From Chara braunii (taxonomy: Eukaryota > Streptophyta > Charophyceae > Charales > Characeae), in contig BFEA01000840.1 of assembly GCA_003427395.1 (NCBI GenBank), positions 186,189-248,627 on the forward strand: a stretch of DNA of 62,439 bases. The letters are read 5' to 3'. Numbering within the stretch: the stretch's first letter is position 1; the number at the start of each line of letters is the position of its first letter. A program made the position numbers and the translations under genes. Below the pieces are notes generated by a model. The model did no database searches and had not been told where the DNA came from. It saw only the letters and a program-made list of their open reading frames with translations. Of the stretch, positions 10,638 to 20,194 are shown piece after piece.

Positions 10638-10958
10638 CTTTATATCTGTAAGTGGTTGTCAGACACCCATAATTGATATTATTTGAGTTAGGGGCTGATG
10701 TAGGCGCCAAGTGTAAGACATGCTGCTTTTAGGCCTTAGCCGAGGAGGATACTGAGTTTGATTTACAAAGAATGGTACCTCAGATGCTTAAATTGAAAAC
10801 ATAGATTCTAGGGTGGGTCACATACAATACAAGTACCTGCCTTTTTTGCCTGAGCTCTATGGTGATATTTTTGGAAAAAATTTCTTTTCCTAAGAACGAG
10901 AGGGAACACTGGACCCCGTTTCCAGCAGTCGGCTGAGGTGGACACAGACTTCAGCTAA
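10638..10958 (+). other. LINE-1 3' untranslated region, first part
   Basis: This non-coding stretch follows the last ORF2 frame. It holds the conserved 3' hairpin at 10909-10925 and is cut by the Tourist-like MITE at 10959. The remainder of the 3' UTR lies at 11357-11390 and 11912-11976. Confidence 0.6.
10909..10925 (+). promoter_or_regulatory. Conserved LINE 3' UTR stem-loop, LINE-1
   Basis: CTGGACCCCGTTTCCAG forms a short stem (CTGGA/TCCAG). Matching stem-loops occur in the 3' UTRs of LINE-2 (47833-47849), LINE-3 (56947-56963) and LINE-4 (49229-49245), about 110-170 bp before the A-tail once nested insertions are removed. Such 3' structures can be read by LINE reverse transcriptases; that role is inferred here. 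Confidence 0.55.
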
Positions 10959-11356
10959 GAGGCTCGCCACACAGGCTGTCGAAAACCCGATGTTCGACAA
11001 TTTTGCATCGCCACACAGACTTTCGAAGAATTGAGGCTCAAAAAACTTTCTACAGGTGTCAAAATGATCCTTTCGACAGCTGCCCTCCAACAATCATTTC
11101 CACCAGCCTGCAAGTGACGGAAATTTGACAGTGGTCCGCCGACCTTTCGAAAATTGCGTTTGAATTTGCGTTGCCAGGAACTGCTCCATCAACTTCTGTG
11201 AAACCCGTCCGCCTGGCCATGACCAAAAACCTTGCCCTTCGACAGCCTGTGTGGCGAAACAGGGGGAAATTGTCCTCCCTACCGACTGTCGAAAATTTTT
11301 GACAGGTGACACCTGTCGAAACTTTTCCACATTAGACAGCCTGTGTGGCGAGCCTC
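10959..11356. mobile_element. Tourist-like MITE with TAA target duplication (398 bp)
   Basis: A perfect 22 bp terminal inverted repeat starting GAGGCTCGCCACACAGG occupies 10959-10980 and 11335-11356. TAA flanks both sides (10956-10958 and 11357-11359). A 3 bp TAA/TTA target duplication is typical of the PIF/Harbinger superfamily. Internal copies of the CGCCACACAG and TTCGACAG motifs make the interior partly palindromic. No transposase frame. It sits in the LINE-1 3' UTR. Confidence 0.85.
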
Positions 11357-11390
11357 TAAATCCGGGTTGTGTTGAGGAATTCCTGGAACG

Positions 11391-11911
11391 TTGTCCCACT
11401 TGCACCGTCTAGTTGAGGCAGCTCAACGGTGCGACAGCTAAAAAAAATAATTCTTATTCAATTTCAAATGAGAAATGCATTTATAAATGACATGAATACA
11501 ATTGTTCTGTTTTTTTTTTTTTTTCACAATTGGAGTGGCATACGGCCACTTCCACAACAAAAAATGAAGAGTTGCCAGAATCCCGTACAAAAATCGCAAA
11601 CTGAAGGAGGCTCATACAATTTCTCTAAAAAAACGCATTTTCGGGGAACAAGAGGGTCGTTGAGCTAGTTGTCTCGAAAAAAGCAGACAACTAGCTCAAC
11701 TGAAAGTAGCGAGGGTGGCGGGAGTAGTATTCGAGAGAGAGGATTTACTTCTTCTTTTTGTTGTAAGAAAAAACAGAGATAGTATTTATTGCCTTTTTTA
11801 TTAAAAACGAAGCGTTGGATGACTTTGACGACGTGCATCTCCGTTGTCGTGTACAGTCACGCAACGTCGAAAACCCAACGTTGACCTAGCTCAACGGAGC
11901 TAGTGGGACAA
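11391..11911. mobile_element. Non-autonomous element with TTGTCCCACT terminal inverted repeats
   Basis: TTGTCCCACT at 11391 is mirrored by AGTGGGACAA ending at 11911, with further imperfect matching inwards (GC-CCGT-TAG). LINE-1 3' UTR sequence resumes immediately after it (GGTCCCGGCCTC), which supports an insertion. The interior holds a perfect 16 bp inverted repeat (11659-11674 with 11685-11700, GTTGAGCTAGTTGTCT). No clear target-site duplication, so the superfamily is undetermined. Confidence 0.55.
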
Positions 11912-11976
11912 GGTCCCGGCCTCTGTTCGTATATTTGAAATGAAATTGGACGTTTCTTCCAAAGAAAGAAGAAGGG

Positions 11977-11995
11977 AAAAAAAAAAAAAAAAAAA
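11977..11995 (+). other. LINE-1 poly(A) tail
   Basis: A run of 19 A follows the conserved 3' UTR end, as expected for target-primed reverse transcription. The following 86 bp (11996-12081) are the left flank of the Gypsy insertion. Confidence 0.7.
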
Positions 11996-13984
11996 CGCCC
12001 GGTCACACATGGGTTGCAAATCAGAAAGGACACGAGCGGGACTCCCGGGGTGTGGTCCCATTAGCAGACGGATAGGAACGTTGTCGGGCAGCTGTCTATC
12101 AGCCGAAGGCTTTTTCTTTGAAAATGAAAAATATTTTTCCTTTTTTTTGTTGTCTTTGCTTGGTTTTGACGTATGCGTGCATGAGGATATGGCATTTTCG
12201 GGCATCCGGGTCTTCATACTGATCCTTCGATTGGCTGGAGTAACGGTCAAAGCCTTGATGGCAAGCGGGCTCCGGCGAACCATGAAAGATTGAAGTTTCG
12301 GTGTCAGAATCTGAAAATGCGGGGCGAGAGGCATGCATCGGAGTGGGCTGTGGTCGGATCAAAAGCAGAGGGTCAGTGAAGGCCCCAAACCGCTGTTATG
12401 AGGGACCGCCGGACTACCGCGGGTGCGCATGGCGGACTTTTTTTGGCACCTGGCCAGAGCTGCGGTATCGAAAAATCGAGTGAGACGCCGCGACCTTGCC
12501 GTACAAAACGGTCGGTAAAGTCGCGATGCAGCAACCTCCGGAGATCGGACCTACAAGACGGAGCCGACCAGCAGCAAAAGGGGTCGCAGTGTAAGGGGGA
12601 GCAGTGTGGCCGCCTACCAGCCTAGCACACGTTTTTTTATTTTTGGAAAGCGGGGCCGAGAGCAGGCCAGAGGTGGGGGATTCCATCAAGGAGCAAACAA
12701 TGCCGGTCGGACGGATGCGGGCTTGACCACGGAAAGGAGAGGATCTCGTAAAGCTGAGTTCGGACAGTTGCGCCCGACGTCCTGAATGAACAGGAGGTCG
12801 CCACCTCGGACCGGCCATCTACTACAGATGAGACAGGCGAAGGCAGTGAACTAAAAGGAAGTGGGGCCGGGATGGCCTGTGGACCGACCAGAAGGTATGA
12901 TAAGGGGGGGGGGAGAAGCTGTGGGGTCGGACGAGCCGTAGCCTCAGCCTCCCAACTGAGGGATGGAGAAAAAAAAGAAAAAACCTTAGCTCGAGCTTGG
13001 TTCCGTACGTATCGGGCCGAGACTTCGGTGTAAGGGAGGCGGAGAGGCGGAAACCGGGAAGGCAATTCAGACAGTTGGAAAAGAAGAGGCGGGTGTTCAG
13101 TTCTTAATAACTGAAAAGAGGGAAGATCCGAGAAGGGTGGGATTGAATGAGGGGATTGGTCGAAGGGGAAGAAGAAAAGAATCGAGCATGAACGGTAGAA
13201 GCGAAGCCGATCGCAAGCAGATCGGCGAGAACTCAAAAATTTGAGCTGGCTCAGCGGGGGCTCGTACGGACTTAACGGACTAATATCGAGAGAGCAAGGA
13301 GGACTTGGGGAAGAATACGACAGGGAAAATACGAGCAGTCGTCCAGCTGGGCGAAGTAAGCACGCAGTGACTGGTCGATACAAAGGAAGGGTGAATCGGG
13401 CGGAGGAAAGGGGACCGTCCAGGAGACACGCGGAGGGGACTTCAGGAAAGAAGCGGACGATTGGAAATTTTGCGAGAGCATAGAAAATTTTGGCAAAAAA
13501 AACAAGTGCACGGGCTGGCCAACGAATACAAAACGAGGGAAGGAGGACCCGATGATCGCAAAGGCGGGGAAAAGAAAAATGCTTTCTTGGAGGAAAGAAG
13601 AAGAGAGGTGAGGGGCTAGGATTCCGGGGTAATACAACCGAGGCGGGAGATTGGAGAGAAGAAAGAAGCGAAGGATCGAAGGCGTGGGAAGGTCTAGCGG
13701 GCGCAAGAAACGAAAATTTCGTGAAAATTTCGAACTGGCCGCCAAAAACGGAGGTGGACAGGGTATAGAGCAACGGGCTCGGCTGGACAAAGGGGTATAA
13801 GAGAAGAGTAGACGAGAAGAGAGGGGGGGAGTATGTAGTCTGGCGCACGGGGCGTTAGTCGGAATGAGTGGAATCTCTGCGCACGCTGTTGCGAAGGCAC
13901 GATCGACCGAGACAGCGTTAGCGAGCACGGAGTCTTCGTGCGTGCACGTCGGCGGGAGGATCCAGGCACCGGACAGATCACCGC

Positions 13985-13988
<4 letters not shown>

Positions 13989-14075
<87 letters not shown>

Positions 14076-14115
14076 NNNNNNNNNNNNNNNNNNNNNNNNN
14101 NNNNNNNNNNNNNNN

Positions 14116-14202
<87 letters not shown>
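13989..14202. repeat. (GA)n microsatellite in the 5' LTR, with assembly gap
   Basis: An almost pure GA array interrupted by an N-run at 14076-14115. The matching position in the 3' LTR (about 37155-37385) also has a GA array with an N-run, so the array was part of the LTR before integration. The true length is unknown because the assembly breaks here. Confidence 0.95.
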
Positions 14203-14205
<3 letters not shown>

Positions 14206-15763
14206 GAAGGAGGAGAGAGAGCGGCCATGTTCGGTGAGGAAGAGAACGGGGGCGTGCGGAATACTCGTACCAACCTAGTAACTGCCTGGACATAGGCGGT
14301 GGAGGGGTGACCGGGAATAAGCTCGGGGGCACGTGCGCACGTCCACGCACGTGTTCGGGCACGTCAAAGTCGTGTGGAGGAGACTCTAGATCGGAAGAAC
14401 GCGTGAGGAAGAGGGAGAGAGAGCGCTCGAGAGAGAGAAGAGGGGCTGGGCTAGCACACGAAGAGTACCGCTCACATACGTGGTAGCGTTCGGAGCAGTT
14501 GTCGAGACTCGGAGGTCTTCGGCGCCCAGAGAGCTCCGCACACACAAGCGGTCACTCTCAAAGCGGTTCCCGGGGAAGTTCGGAACAGCGAGGCACTCGG
14601 TTTTCCACACGTGAGAAGAGCTGTGACGAAGGTCAGGGAGGTGTGCGCACGGTCTTCCGCGAGTGAGAGGAGCGGCGACGAAAAACAGGGAGGTACGCTT
14701 ACGGTCTTCCGCATTTGAGAGGAGCTACGACGAAGAAGGGGGGGCTTGAGCAGGAGAGGGGCACGGTTCCTGAGCGAGAAGGCTAGCAGACGGGCGCCGG
14801 GACAACACGAACAGAGACAAAAAGGTAGTGAGAGGGGAGCAGGGGCCGGCGGGGGACGAATGATCGACGCGTCTAGTACTGACGAGCAAGCTCGCCATTG
14901 CTCGCTGGACAAGGTGGCAGAGGAGGAGGCTGGCGCAGTGCTCCCGATGGAGCGTGAAGAAAAGCGGAGGTAGAGCGGTCCGGAGGTCGGCAAACGGGTC
15001 CTGGAGAGAGAAGGTCGGTCGGCCTCGCACGCTTGAAAGAGCCCGGGGTATTTGCAGTCGCAGCAAGCTCGAGATCCACCTGCTGATGTCATAAGAGCGC
15101 TTCTGCACTCCGATCATTTGAGCGGCTTTGACGAACTTGTACCAGCGGCCGGTCCGCTTGAGGAAGGGCTGCTCGCATGTGTGAGCGCCTTTCGTTAAAC
15201 CTTTGAGGACGGGCGCTAATGCTCGAGCTGATGCACACGTGTCAGACATGCCTTCAGGGCGGCACGCCCAAGTGGAACAGCTACCATTGTATACAGGTCT
15301 GGCGGGTTGTCGAGTCGGTCTGTGAGAAAACGCCGGCGGGTCTGACGGTTGGTCAGTCCGAGATCCGATCGTTGCGAGAGAACTAACGAGTTCGGGGGCG
15401 GTACGGGCGGAGGCCGCGCCCACACGTGATAGAGAGAGGGGAAGAGGGAGAGGAAGAAGATAGGGAGGGGGACCGAGAAGAAAAAGAGAGAAGAAGAAAG
15501 AGAGAGAGAGAGAGAAAGTAAGGGGGGGGGGGTTAGAGTAAAGGGGTCTTAGGGCGGTTTCGGGTCAGACTCGTGTCTTTTCTACGGATGACTACGTTAC
15601 TCAGAGAGAGAGGGAGAGGAGGAGAGAGGCCATGAGAGTGAAGGAAGAGCGGGCGCTCGGGTCCTGTCGAATCGGCCCCCCAGGGCTATCTGGCTGGGCT
15701 GCAGAAAGTTCGGTTCCTTTCCTATTGACTCGGTCCCGACTCAACAACGAGACACATTCTCAG

Positions 15764-16213
15764 GTAAGAAGAGCTAGCAGTGCGTGGCCGAGCCTCCAGG
15801 ACTCGTAGGCTGCGCCGTGCGGAGGCTGGATCGGAAGTCAGGGGGTGAAGGACCATTGGGGAAGCAACGCGGAGGGTCGTTTGGACATGGACAGGGTGTC
15901 CTTTCCTCGTGAACAAGCCTTGGGGCCGCTGGCCTCGGCCTCCCGTGGGAAGAGCAGCGTTTGGGTTCAGTTTTTGGGGGCAATATCGGTACGGAAAGAA
16001 AAGTCTTTATTCGTCGCTCTCGTCTGTGTCCTTTCACATCAGTTCTGAAGAAGTGTGCAAAAGGGTCGCTCAGTTCTGTTCGATCCGATTTTGTTTTTGC
16101 AAAAAAGGTCCTTTCTTGGTCCAACTCTGTCTTTTCAGGTATGCCTTCGGAGGCCGCAGATTGACAGGTCCTGGTTTGCTCTCTGCAAAATACATTTCTG
16201 AAAAATATTTCAG
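15764..16213 (+). other. Possible intron at the 3' end of the 5' LTR
   Basis: CAG/GTAAGA at 15761-15769 is a near-ideal splice donor. A candidate acceptor is the CAG at 16211-16213 after an AT/T-rich stretch (AAAAATATTTCAG); another is TGTCTTTTCAG near 16138. The donor and the 16213 acceptor are kept in the 3' LTR, while the 16138 acceptor is TTTCGG there. Splicing is inferred only. Confidence 0.35.
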
Positions 16214-16429
16214 GGGCTTGCCTGATCTAACTATACAGCTCTAATACGCCGATCTGTTAGACAAGCTCACTGACGGCCTCGCCTGACAAGACCTGTATGT
16301 GGGAAATCCCTTAAGGGCGGAGCAAATCCAACGCGTACCTTAAGAAATCTCGAGAGCCAAGGGGGGATTTGACCCGGCAGGGGCCCCTTCAAGCGGCAGG
16401 TCGGACAAGGGCCTGGCCAGCCGACAAAG

Positions 16430-16447
16430 TGGCGCCGTTGCCGGGGA
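16430..16447 (+). promoter_or_regulatory. Primer-binding site, complementary to tRNA-Asp 3' end
   Basis: TGGCGCCGTTGCCGGGGA lies three bases after the LTR end and is a perfect 18 nt complement of the eukaryotic tRNA-Asp acceptor end including CCA. This priming site is characteristic of plant Tat and Athila Gypsy lineages. It is intact, which fixes the LTR boundary and the plus-strand orientation. Confidence 0.9.
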
Positions 16448-17252
16448 TGAGTGTTTCTCCCGCGGTCGCGGCCGGCTCAATGGATTCGGTGTAAGGGGAG
16501 GACCGGCATGACAGGCAGCGGTGGGGCGAGTTTGGGGGTATTTTGCATCATTCGACATCAAGTCCTTCAGCGCTCGACTTCAAGACGGTCGTCATCAGCA
16601 ACTGTTTTTCTTTTTTTATACGTGGTCATCATCCACTCCGGGGTTTTGGAAGGTCCTTCTCAAGCGGCATCGGCGAAGGTTATATTGGGGGGGGGGGCTT
16701 GTTGTTGGGCTTGTCGGGTGTGAGGGGCTTTGGGATCTCGGGCGTCTCCTGGGCTTTCTACAGGTCTGCTCCGGCCCGCTTGCGATCTCGGTTCCCTCTC
16801 CCGGCCTTCGAAGGGTAAACAGGTCAGTTTTTTTTTTTGCGTGCTTGATTTTTGCGAGTGTTTATTTCTAAAAATTTAAAAACTAAAGGGGTGCACAGTT
16901 TGCTTGAGGGGGCTGGATGAGGGTGGAGAACAAGAAAAGGGCAGGAAGAAAAACAGTCCGGGAAAATAGTGTAAGGGGATCCGCTCGAGAGGGAGAGAGA
17001 GAGAGGGCGAGAGGGAGAGAGGAGAGAGGGGTCCGAGAGGGTCCGGGGGGGCTGTCTATTTGGGACCCAAGGGGGTCGCCAAATATTCTTGATCCGCACG
17101 GGTTGTGAAGGGCACCTACCCGGGGCCAAAGTCCCGCACGAGAGAGGGTCTCTAGAGAGGGGTTAGGGGCTTCGGTTCTCGACCCGCAAGGACTGACGAC
17201 GAGACCAGCTCCCGCAAGGGGGCAAGACTCTCAAACGGGACCCGTTCGGGAC
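16448..17252 (+). other. Gypsy leader, non-coding
   Basis: About 800 bp between the PBS and the first clear ORF. It has a G-run at 16688-16697, T-runs and a purine-rich GAGAGG stretch near 17000. Short frames are not conserved with anything I recognise. Packaging signals would be expected here but none is identifiable. Confidence 0.5.
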
Positions 17253-17462
17253 TTGGGGGAGAGAAGAGTGGTGTTACGGGTACCGGGGCGAGGGGGAGAG
17301 AGAGACACGCCTACATTTGCTAGCGAAGGGGTTAGAGAAGAAGGGGGTACTTGGGGGCCCTTGGACGAGGGATCGAAGGCCGAATCCTGGGTGGACCGAT
17401 GTCTAGCCGATTTCTCGGACTCGGACCTGGGGGACTATTGGGATTATGATAACGAATATTGA
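17253..17462 (+). CDS. Small acidic ORF in the Gypsy leader, unknown
   Basis: A 69-codon frame, Gly/Arg/Glu-rich at the start and acidic at the end (DFSDSDLGDYWDYDNEY). It stops ten bases before a GTATGT splice-donor-like site. I do not recognise it. It may be a leader peptide or the first exon of a spliced product; low confidence that it is a gene. Confidence 0.3.
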   Translation: MGERRVVLRVPGRGGERDTPTFASEGVREEGGTWGPLDEGSKAESWVDRCLADFSDSDLGDYWDYDNEY

Positions 17463-17471
17463 AGACACAAG

Positions 17472-17564
17472 GTATGTATGCTTGTTAACTCAACCTGAGA
17501 GACTCTTCCTAAAGCTCTGCTTTTCCCACCCCACTTTTTCTGATTTCCCGATTTGAAATTCCAG
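17472..17564 (+). other. Probable short intron in the Gypsy leader
   Basis: Starts GTATGT after ACACAAG and ends with a pyrimidine-rich tract, a branch-like CTGAT, and TTCCAG. At 93 bp it has a typical plant intron length and is much more T-rich than its flanks. Some giant plant Gypsy elements such as Ogre are known to splice; splicing here is inferred from motifs only. Confidence 0.45.
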
Positions 17565-18070
17565 TGATTCCAAGAGAGAAAAGAGGCAGCGGAGGGCGGA
17601 AAAGGAAGAAGGGAACGAAGTGCGAAGAGTTCACGATGAGGAGAATGAGGGGGGGAGTAGATAGGCTAGTATTTGTTGATAAATAGGTGGATCTTGTCCA
17701 GGGACCCGGGTAATTCCACGCTTGAGGTGGGCCGAGTAGAGGTGTGGTACCGGATAGGCTAACTTAGGACTAGAGGTCGGTTCAGTGGGGGACATAGGGC
17801 CCGGGTGTGCGACTTCGGTCCGACTCTGGGGAGGGGGTTGCCACCCTTCCTCGGGGATAACCTGTGTCCACGGCTAGTCTCTAGGCCGGGAGTGGGGAGG
17901 AGTCTCTCAGCGGGGGAGGACAGGAAGGTAGCCGAGTGAGACGGTGTTCCTTCTCTGGTCCATTTGATCCTTCTGAGCTCACAGGTTTTTTCTCCTTGCG
18001 GGATAGAGGTGGTCTCTCGAATGGCCAACAGGAAGTAAGAACTTAGAGAATTTTCTTTTGATTATACTGC
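17565..18070 (+). other. Between leader intron and first repeated ORF, nothing recognised
   Basis: Purine-rich sequence with scattered stops in all three forward frames. A decayed upstream unit of the ORF family could lie here, but I cannot align one convincingly. Confidence 0.4.
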
Positions 18071-18430
18071 ATGAGCTTAGAAGCCGTTCCCGAATGGATT
18101 AGTGTATGTACGTACGGAGGTGTTGACGTGTGGTGTTACTCTTTTTTACTATGGACGGGTGACTTTGATGTGGGTGTCAACGTAGAAGAAGGACTAGATT
18201 AAGGGGAGGATTTCCTCCTTGGGTGGGAGGAGGCAATAGGCCACTCTCGCGGTTCGAGGGAGGAATTGAGGGGTTACGGGTATAAGTATTTTTACTCTTT
18301 GGGATACCGAACCTATTCCAGAGGTGGTCGTCCGGTGCCAATAATTCCTGACGCTTATCTCGAGGGATCGGACGACTGAAAAATGCTAATAGGGATCGTG
18401 AAGAGGGTAGTGAGAGCAACAAATCCATGA
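18071..18430 (+). pseudogene. Tandem ORF unit 1 (broken paralogue of unit 2)
   Basis: Reads as a 119-residue homologue of the next ORF: GGVDVWCY, the YFYSLG-RTYSR segment and RPVPIIP-AYLEGSDD align one to one. It is broken by two stops; in the second, the unit 2 residue is Trp (GSDGW against GSDD-stop), again TGG to TGA. Its terminal TGA overlaps the ATG of unit 2 as ATGA at 18427-18430. Function unknown. Confidence 0.6.
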
Positions 18431-18792
18431 GTTTGAGGGCTCTAGAGTTTGAACCTGCGGGAATTAGTGTGGGTGATCGAGGTGGGGTGGACGTGTGGTG
18501 CTATACTTTCTACTGGTGGATCGGCCATTTTGACATAGCCTTGTATGCAAAAGAGGGTGTTGATAGAGAGGTAGGATATTTGGATAGCTGGGAGGAAGTT
18601 GTCGGTCACGCACAACTCGAGAGGCAACTGCTGGGGGCTTACGAGATTAACTACTTCTACTCGTTGGGGTGTAGAACGTATTCACGAGAGGGTAGGCCTG
18701 TTCCTACTATTCCGAAAGCCTTCCTAGACGGATCGGACGGGTGGAGAGCACTAGTTCAAATCATAGAGAAGATAGTTCAAGGGGATGGTTAG
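18427..18792 (+). CDS. Tandem ORF unit 2, 121 aa, unknown protein
   Basis: An open ATG-to-TAG frame. Aromatic-rich N-terminal half (DVWCYTFYWWIGHF), then a probable beta-hairpin (YFYSLGCRTYSREGRPVP) and a short helix (WRALVQIIEKIV). The IP-x-x-F...SD...V pattern near residues 91-112 matches the same position in units 3, 6 and 8, so it appears to be a C-terminally short member of the family. Its stop overlaps the ATG of unit 3 by 8 bases (ATGGTTAG). No signal peptide or membrane segment; not recognised in any known family. Confidence 0.55.
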   Translation: MSLRALEFEPAGISVGDRGGVDVWCYTFYWWIGHFDIALYAKEGVDREVGYLDSWEEVVGHAQLERQLLGAYEINYFYSLGCRTYSREGRPVPTIPKAFLDGSDGWRALVQIIEKIVQGDG

Positions 18793-19527
18793 GATCGTAG
18801 AGGGTACTGAAGAAGAAGGGGTTCGAATAGAGAAAGCCGATTTGAGCAAAGACAGGGAGTGCTTTAGCGTCCCTTTAGACCACCGTACGGAGAGGTATCT
18901 AGCCGGCCGCGAGAGGGGGTTGGAGCTAGAACGAGGGGTTTTTCTTTGGGCTCGTTTCGCGGTAGGAACTTGGGAAGGGGACAGGTGGTCCCGGAATAGG
19001 CCCCGGAGCTGGAAGAGACCCAGACGAACGGTGGTCCGGGCAGAAGGAACTGTTTATTTGAGTAAGGAGGCCTGGGTCGATTACGTCACTCACTTGGTCT
19101 TCGGTTGGTACTGTGCGGATCATTGGGAGGCACGAGCGGGTCGAATTTTGAGATAAATTTTGAGGTGGAGCCCCTTAGACACTGCCCACCAGTTGAGGTA
19201 AGGGTGACCTGCGCGCGAGACGAGGAGTACCCTCGCGCCACAGGGTGCATCAGGGCCATATTCCCGTCGTTCGTTTTTCGAAGGGTGAGCGGGAAGGAGG
19301 AGCGGGACGAGAGGGTTGTGCGGTCCATAGTACGAGAAAGGGGGTGGCAGCTCTCCGTGAGGTCGCTCCATTGGTACTACACCTACTGCGTGGATAACCC
19401 TGTGCCTTACGGGATCAAAGACTGTAGGATCCGCACAGGGATCTTTAGGGAATCGGCTCGGGACCATGAGGGCGAGCGAGATTACGGCTACCAAAGGGTC
19501 TTCGGGGTGGCTCAGAAAATGTTTTAA
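18785..19527 (+). pseudogene. Tandem ORF unit 3, frameshifted
   Basis: The first part (18785-19156) begins MVRIVEG and has the N-terminal module of the family: MVR, then SIE/RIE-x-x-D, a P-x-D-x-R step and FLW. The second part, in another frame from about 19150 to 19527, has the C-terminal module: YPRATGCI, ERVVRSI, and HWYYTYCVD. Together they match unit 5 along its length, so a single frameshift near 19150 splits one roughly 245 aa gene. The frame from 19105 lacks an ATG of its own. Confidence 0.55.
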
Positions 19528-19531
19528 ATGA

Positions 19532-20190
19532 ATGGTGTTCCACGATAGGGAACAGGGACGCTTCGTCGAATCCTCCTTGGAAGACGGTGAGATCCTTAGA
19601 TTGATCCCTAGTAACAGGGGCGTGCCCGACTGGGAAATGATAGAAGGAGGTAGGGCCACCGTGAGCGGGGAGTTCGTGTGGATAGAGTCAAAAGAAGTTG
19701 AGGGCCGAGGGGGTGAGAGGTGTCTCAAGGCGACCGCAGTGATCTTCGTAGCCTTGAGGCTAAGGCGACGGTCGTAGTGCCCCTGGTCCTGGGATAAGGG
19801 GGTGGGATGGATAGGTTGTTATGAGAAGCGAGGGAAATAAGGGAAGAATGGATAAGTAGGGTTCGGAAGCGATTTGCGTTTACGGCTATAGAGAAGGAGA
19901 AGTTCGTAGAAGAGAAAGAGCTTCCGAGGGCGTGGTATCCGTTAACTGTGAGGGTGTCATCTTTCCAGTTCTGAGGGACTGACGAAGGAAAGATGGTGAG
20001 GCTTCTAGAGAGGGGAAGGAGTCTGGGATTATCCTTCGGGGCCCTGTGGATGCTGTATAAGCACTGCATCGATCAGGGTGTCCCCCCACGCAGAAAGCTT
20101 TGGGGCGTTTTTATAAGGTTGGCGTCTCTAGAGAAACCCTTCACTCTCTCTCCGGAGAAATACCACCAGTGGGTTTTCAAAACAACGTAG
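19532..20190 (+). pseudogene. Tandem ORF unit 4, decayed
   Basis: ATG at 19532 lies 4 bases after the unit 3 stop. An 81-codon frame gives the N-terminal module (VESSLEDGEI, GEFVWIESK). The C-terminal module reappears in another frame at about 19850-20190 (ELPRAWYPL, an internal stop, ALWMLYKHCIDQGVPP). The piece between is out of frame. It aligns with units 3 and 5. Confidence 0.5.
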
Positions 20191-20194
20191 GTTG

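Larger units (their letters stand above)
3720..11995 (+). mobile_element. LINE-1: 5'-truncated, decayed non-LTR retrotransposon with nested insertions
   Basis: The element begins inside the lysine-rich part of ORF1 right at the end of the structured repeat, runs through ORF2, and ends in a 3' UTR with an A-run at 11977-11995. It matches LINE-2 (40.4-48.03 kb) in gene order, protein sequence and 3' UTR, which lets the insertions be recognised: MITEs at 5725-6188, 9092-9611 and 10959-11356, and a TIR element at 11391-11911. The 3' UTR motif GGTCCCGGCCTC resumes after the last insertion. No target-site duplication was found at its ends. Confidence 0.85.
12082..16426 (+). repeat. 5' LTR of the Gypsy element (4.3 kb)
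   Basis: It matches 30382-30805 and then 35979-39628, at roughly 95 percent identity by eye, from TGTCGGGC to CGACA. It contains a long GA microsatellite, a GA-rich second half, and near its 3' end a strong splice-donor-like CAGGTAAGAA (15761-15770). Segment 12525-12810 has no counterpart in the 3' LTR. The LTR should hold the promoter and poly(A) signals, but I cannot place a start site. Long frames on either strand here are Leu/Ser or Arg/Glu translations of the CT/GA-rich sequence and are not genes. Confidence 0.85.

Noticed and set aside
13272-14545. Long minus-strand frames of 283-403 codons rich in Leu/Ser across the 5' LTR
   Set aside because: They are translations of the CT microsatellite and CT-rich flanks, run through N-gaps, and recur at the same place in the 3' LTR. 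No domain or codon signal supports a protein.
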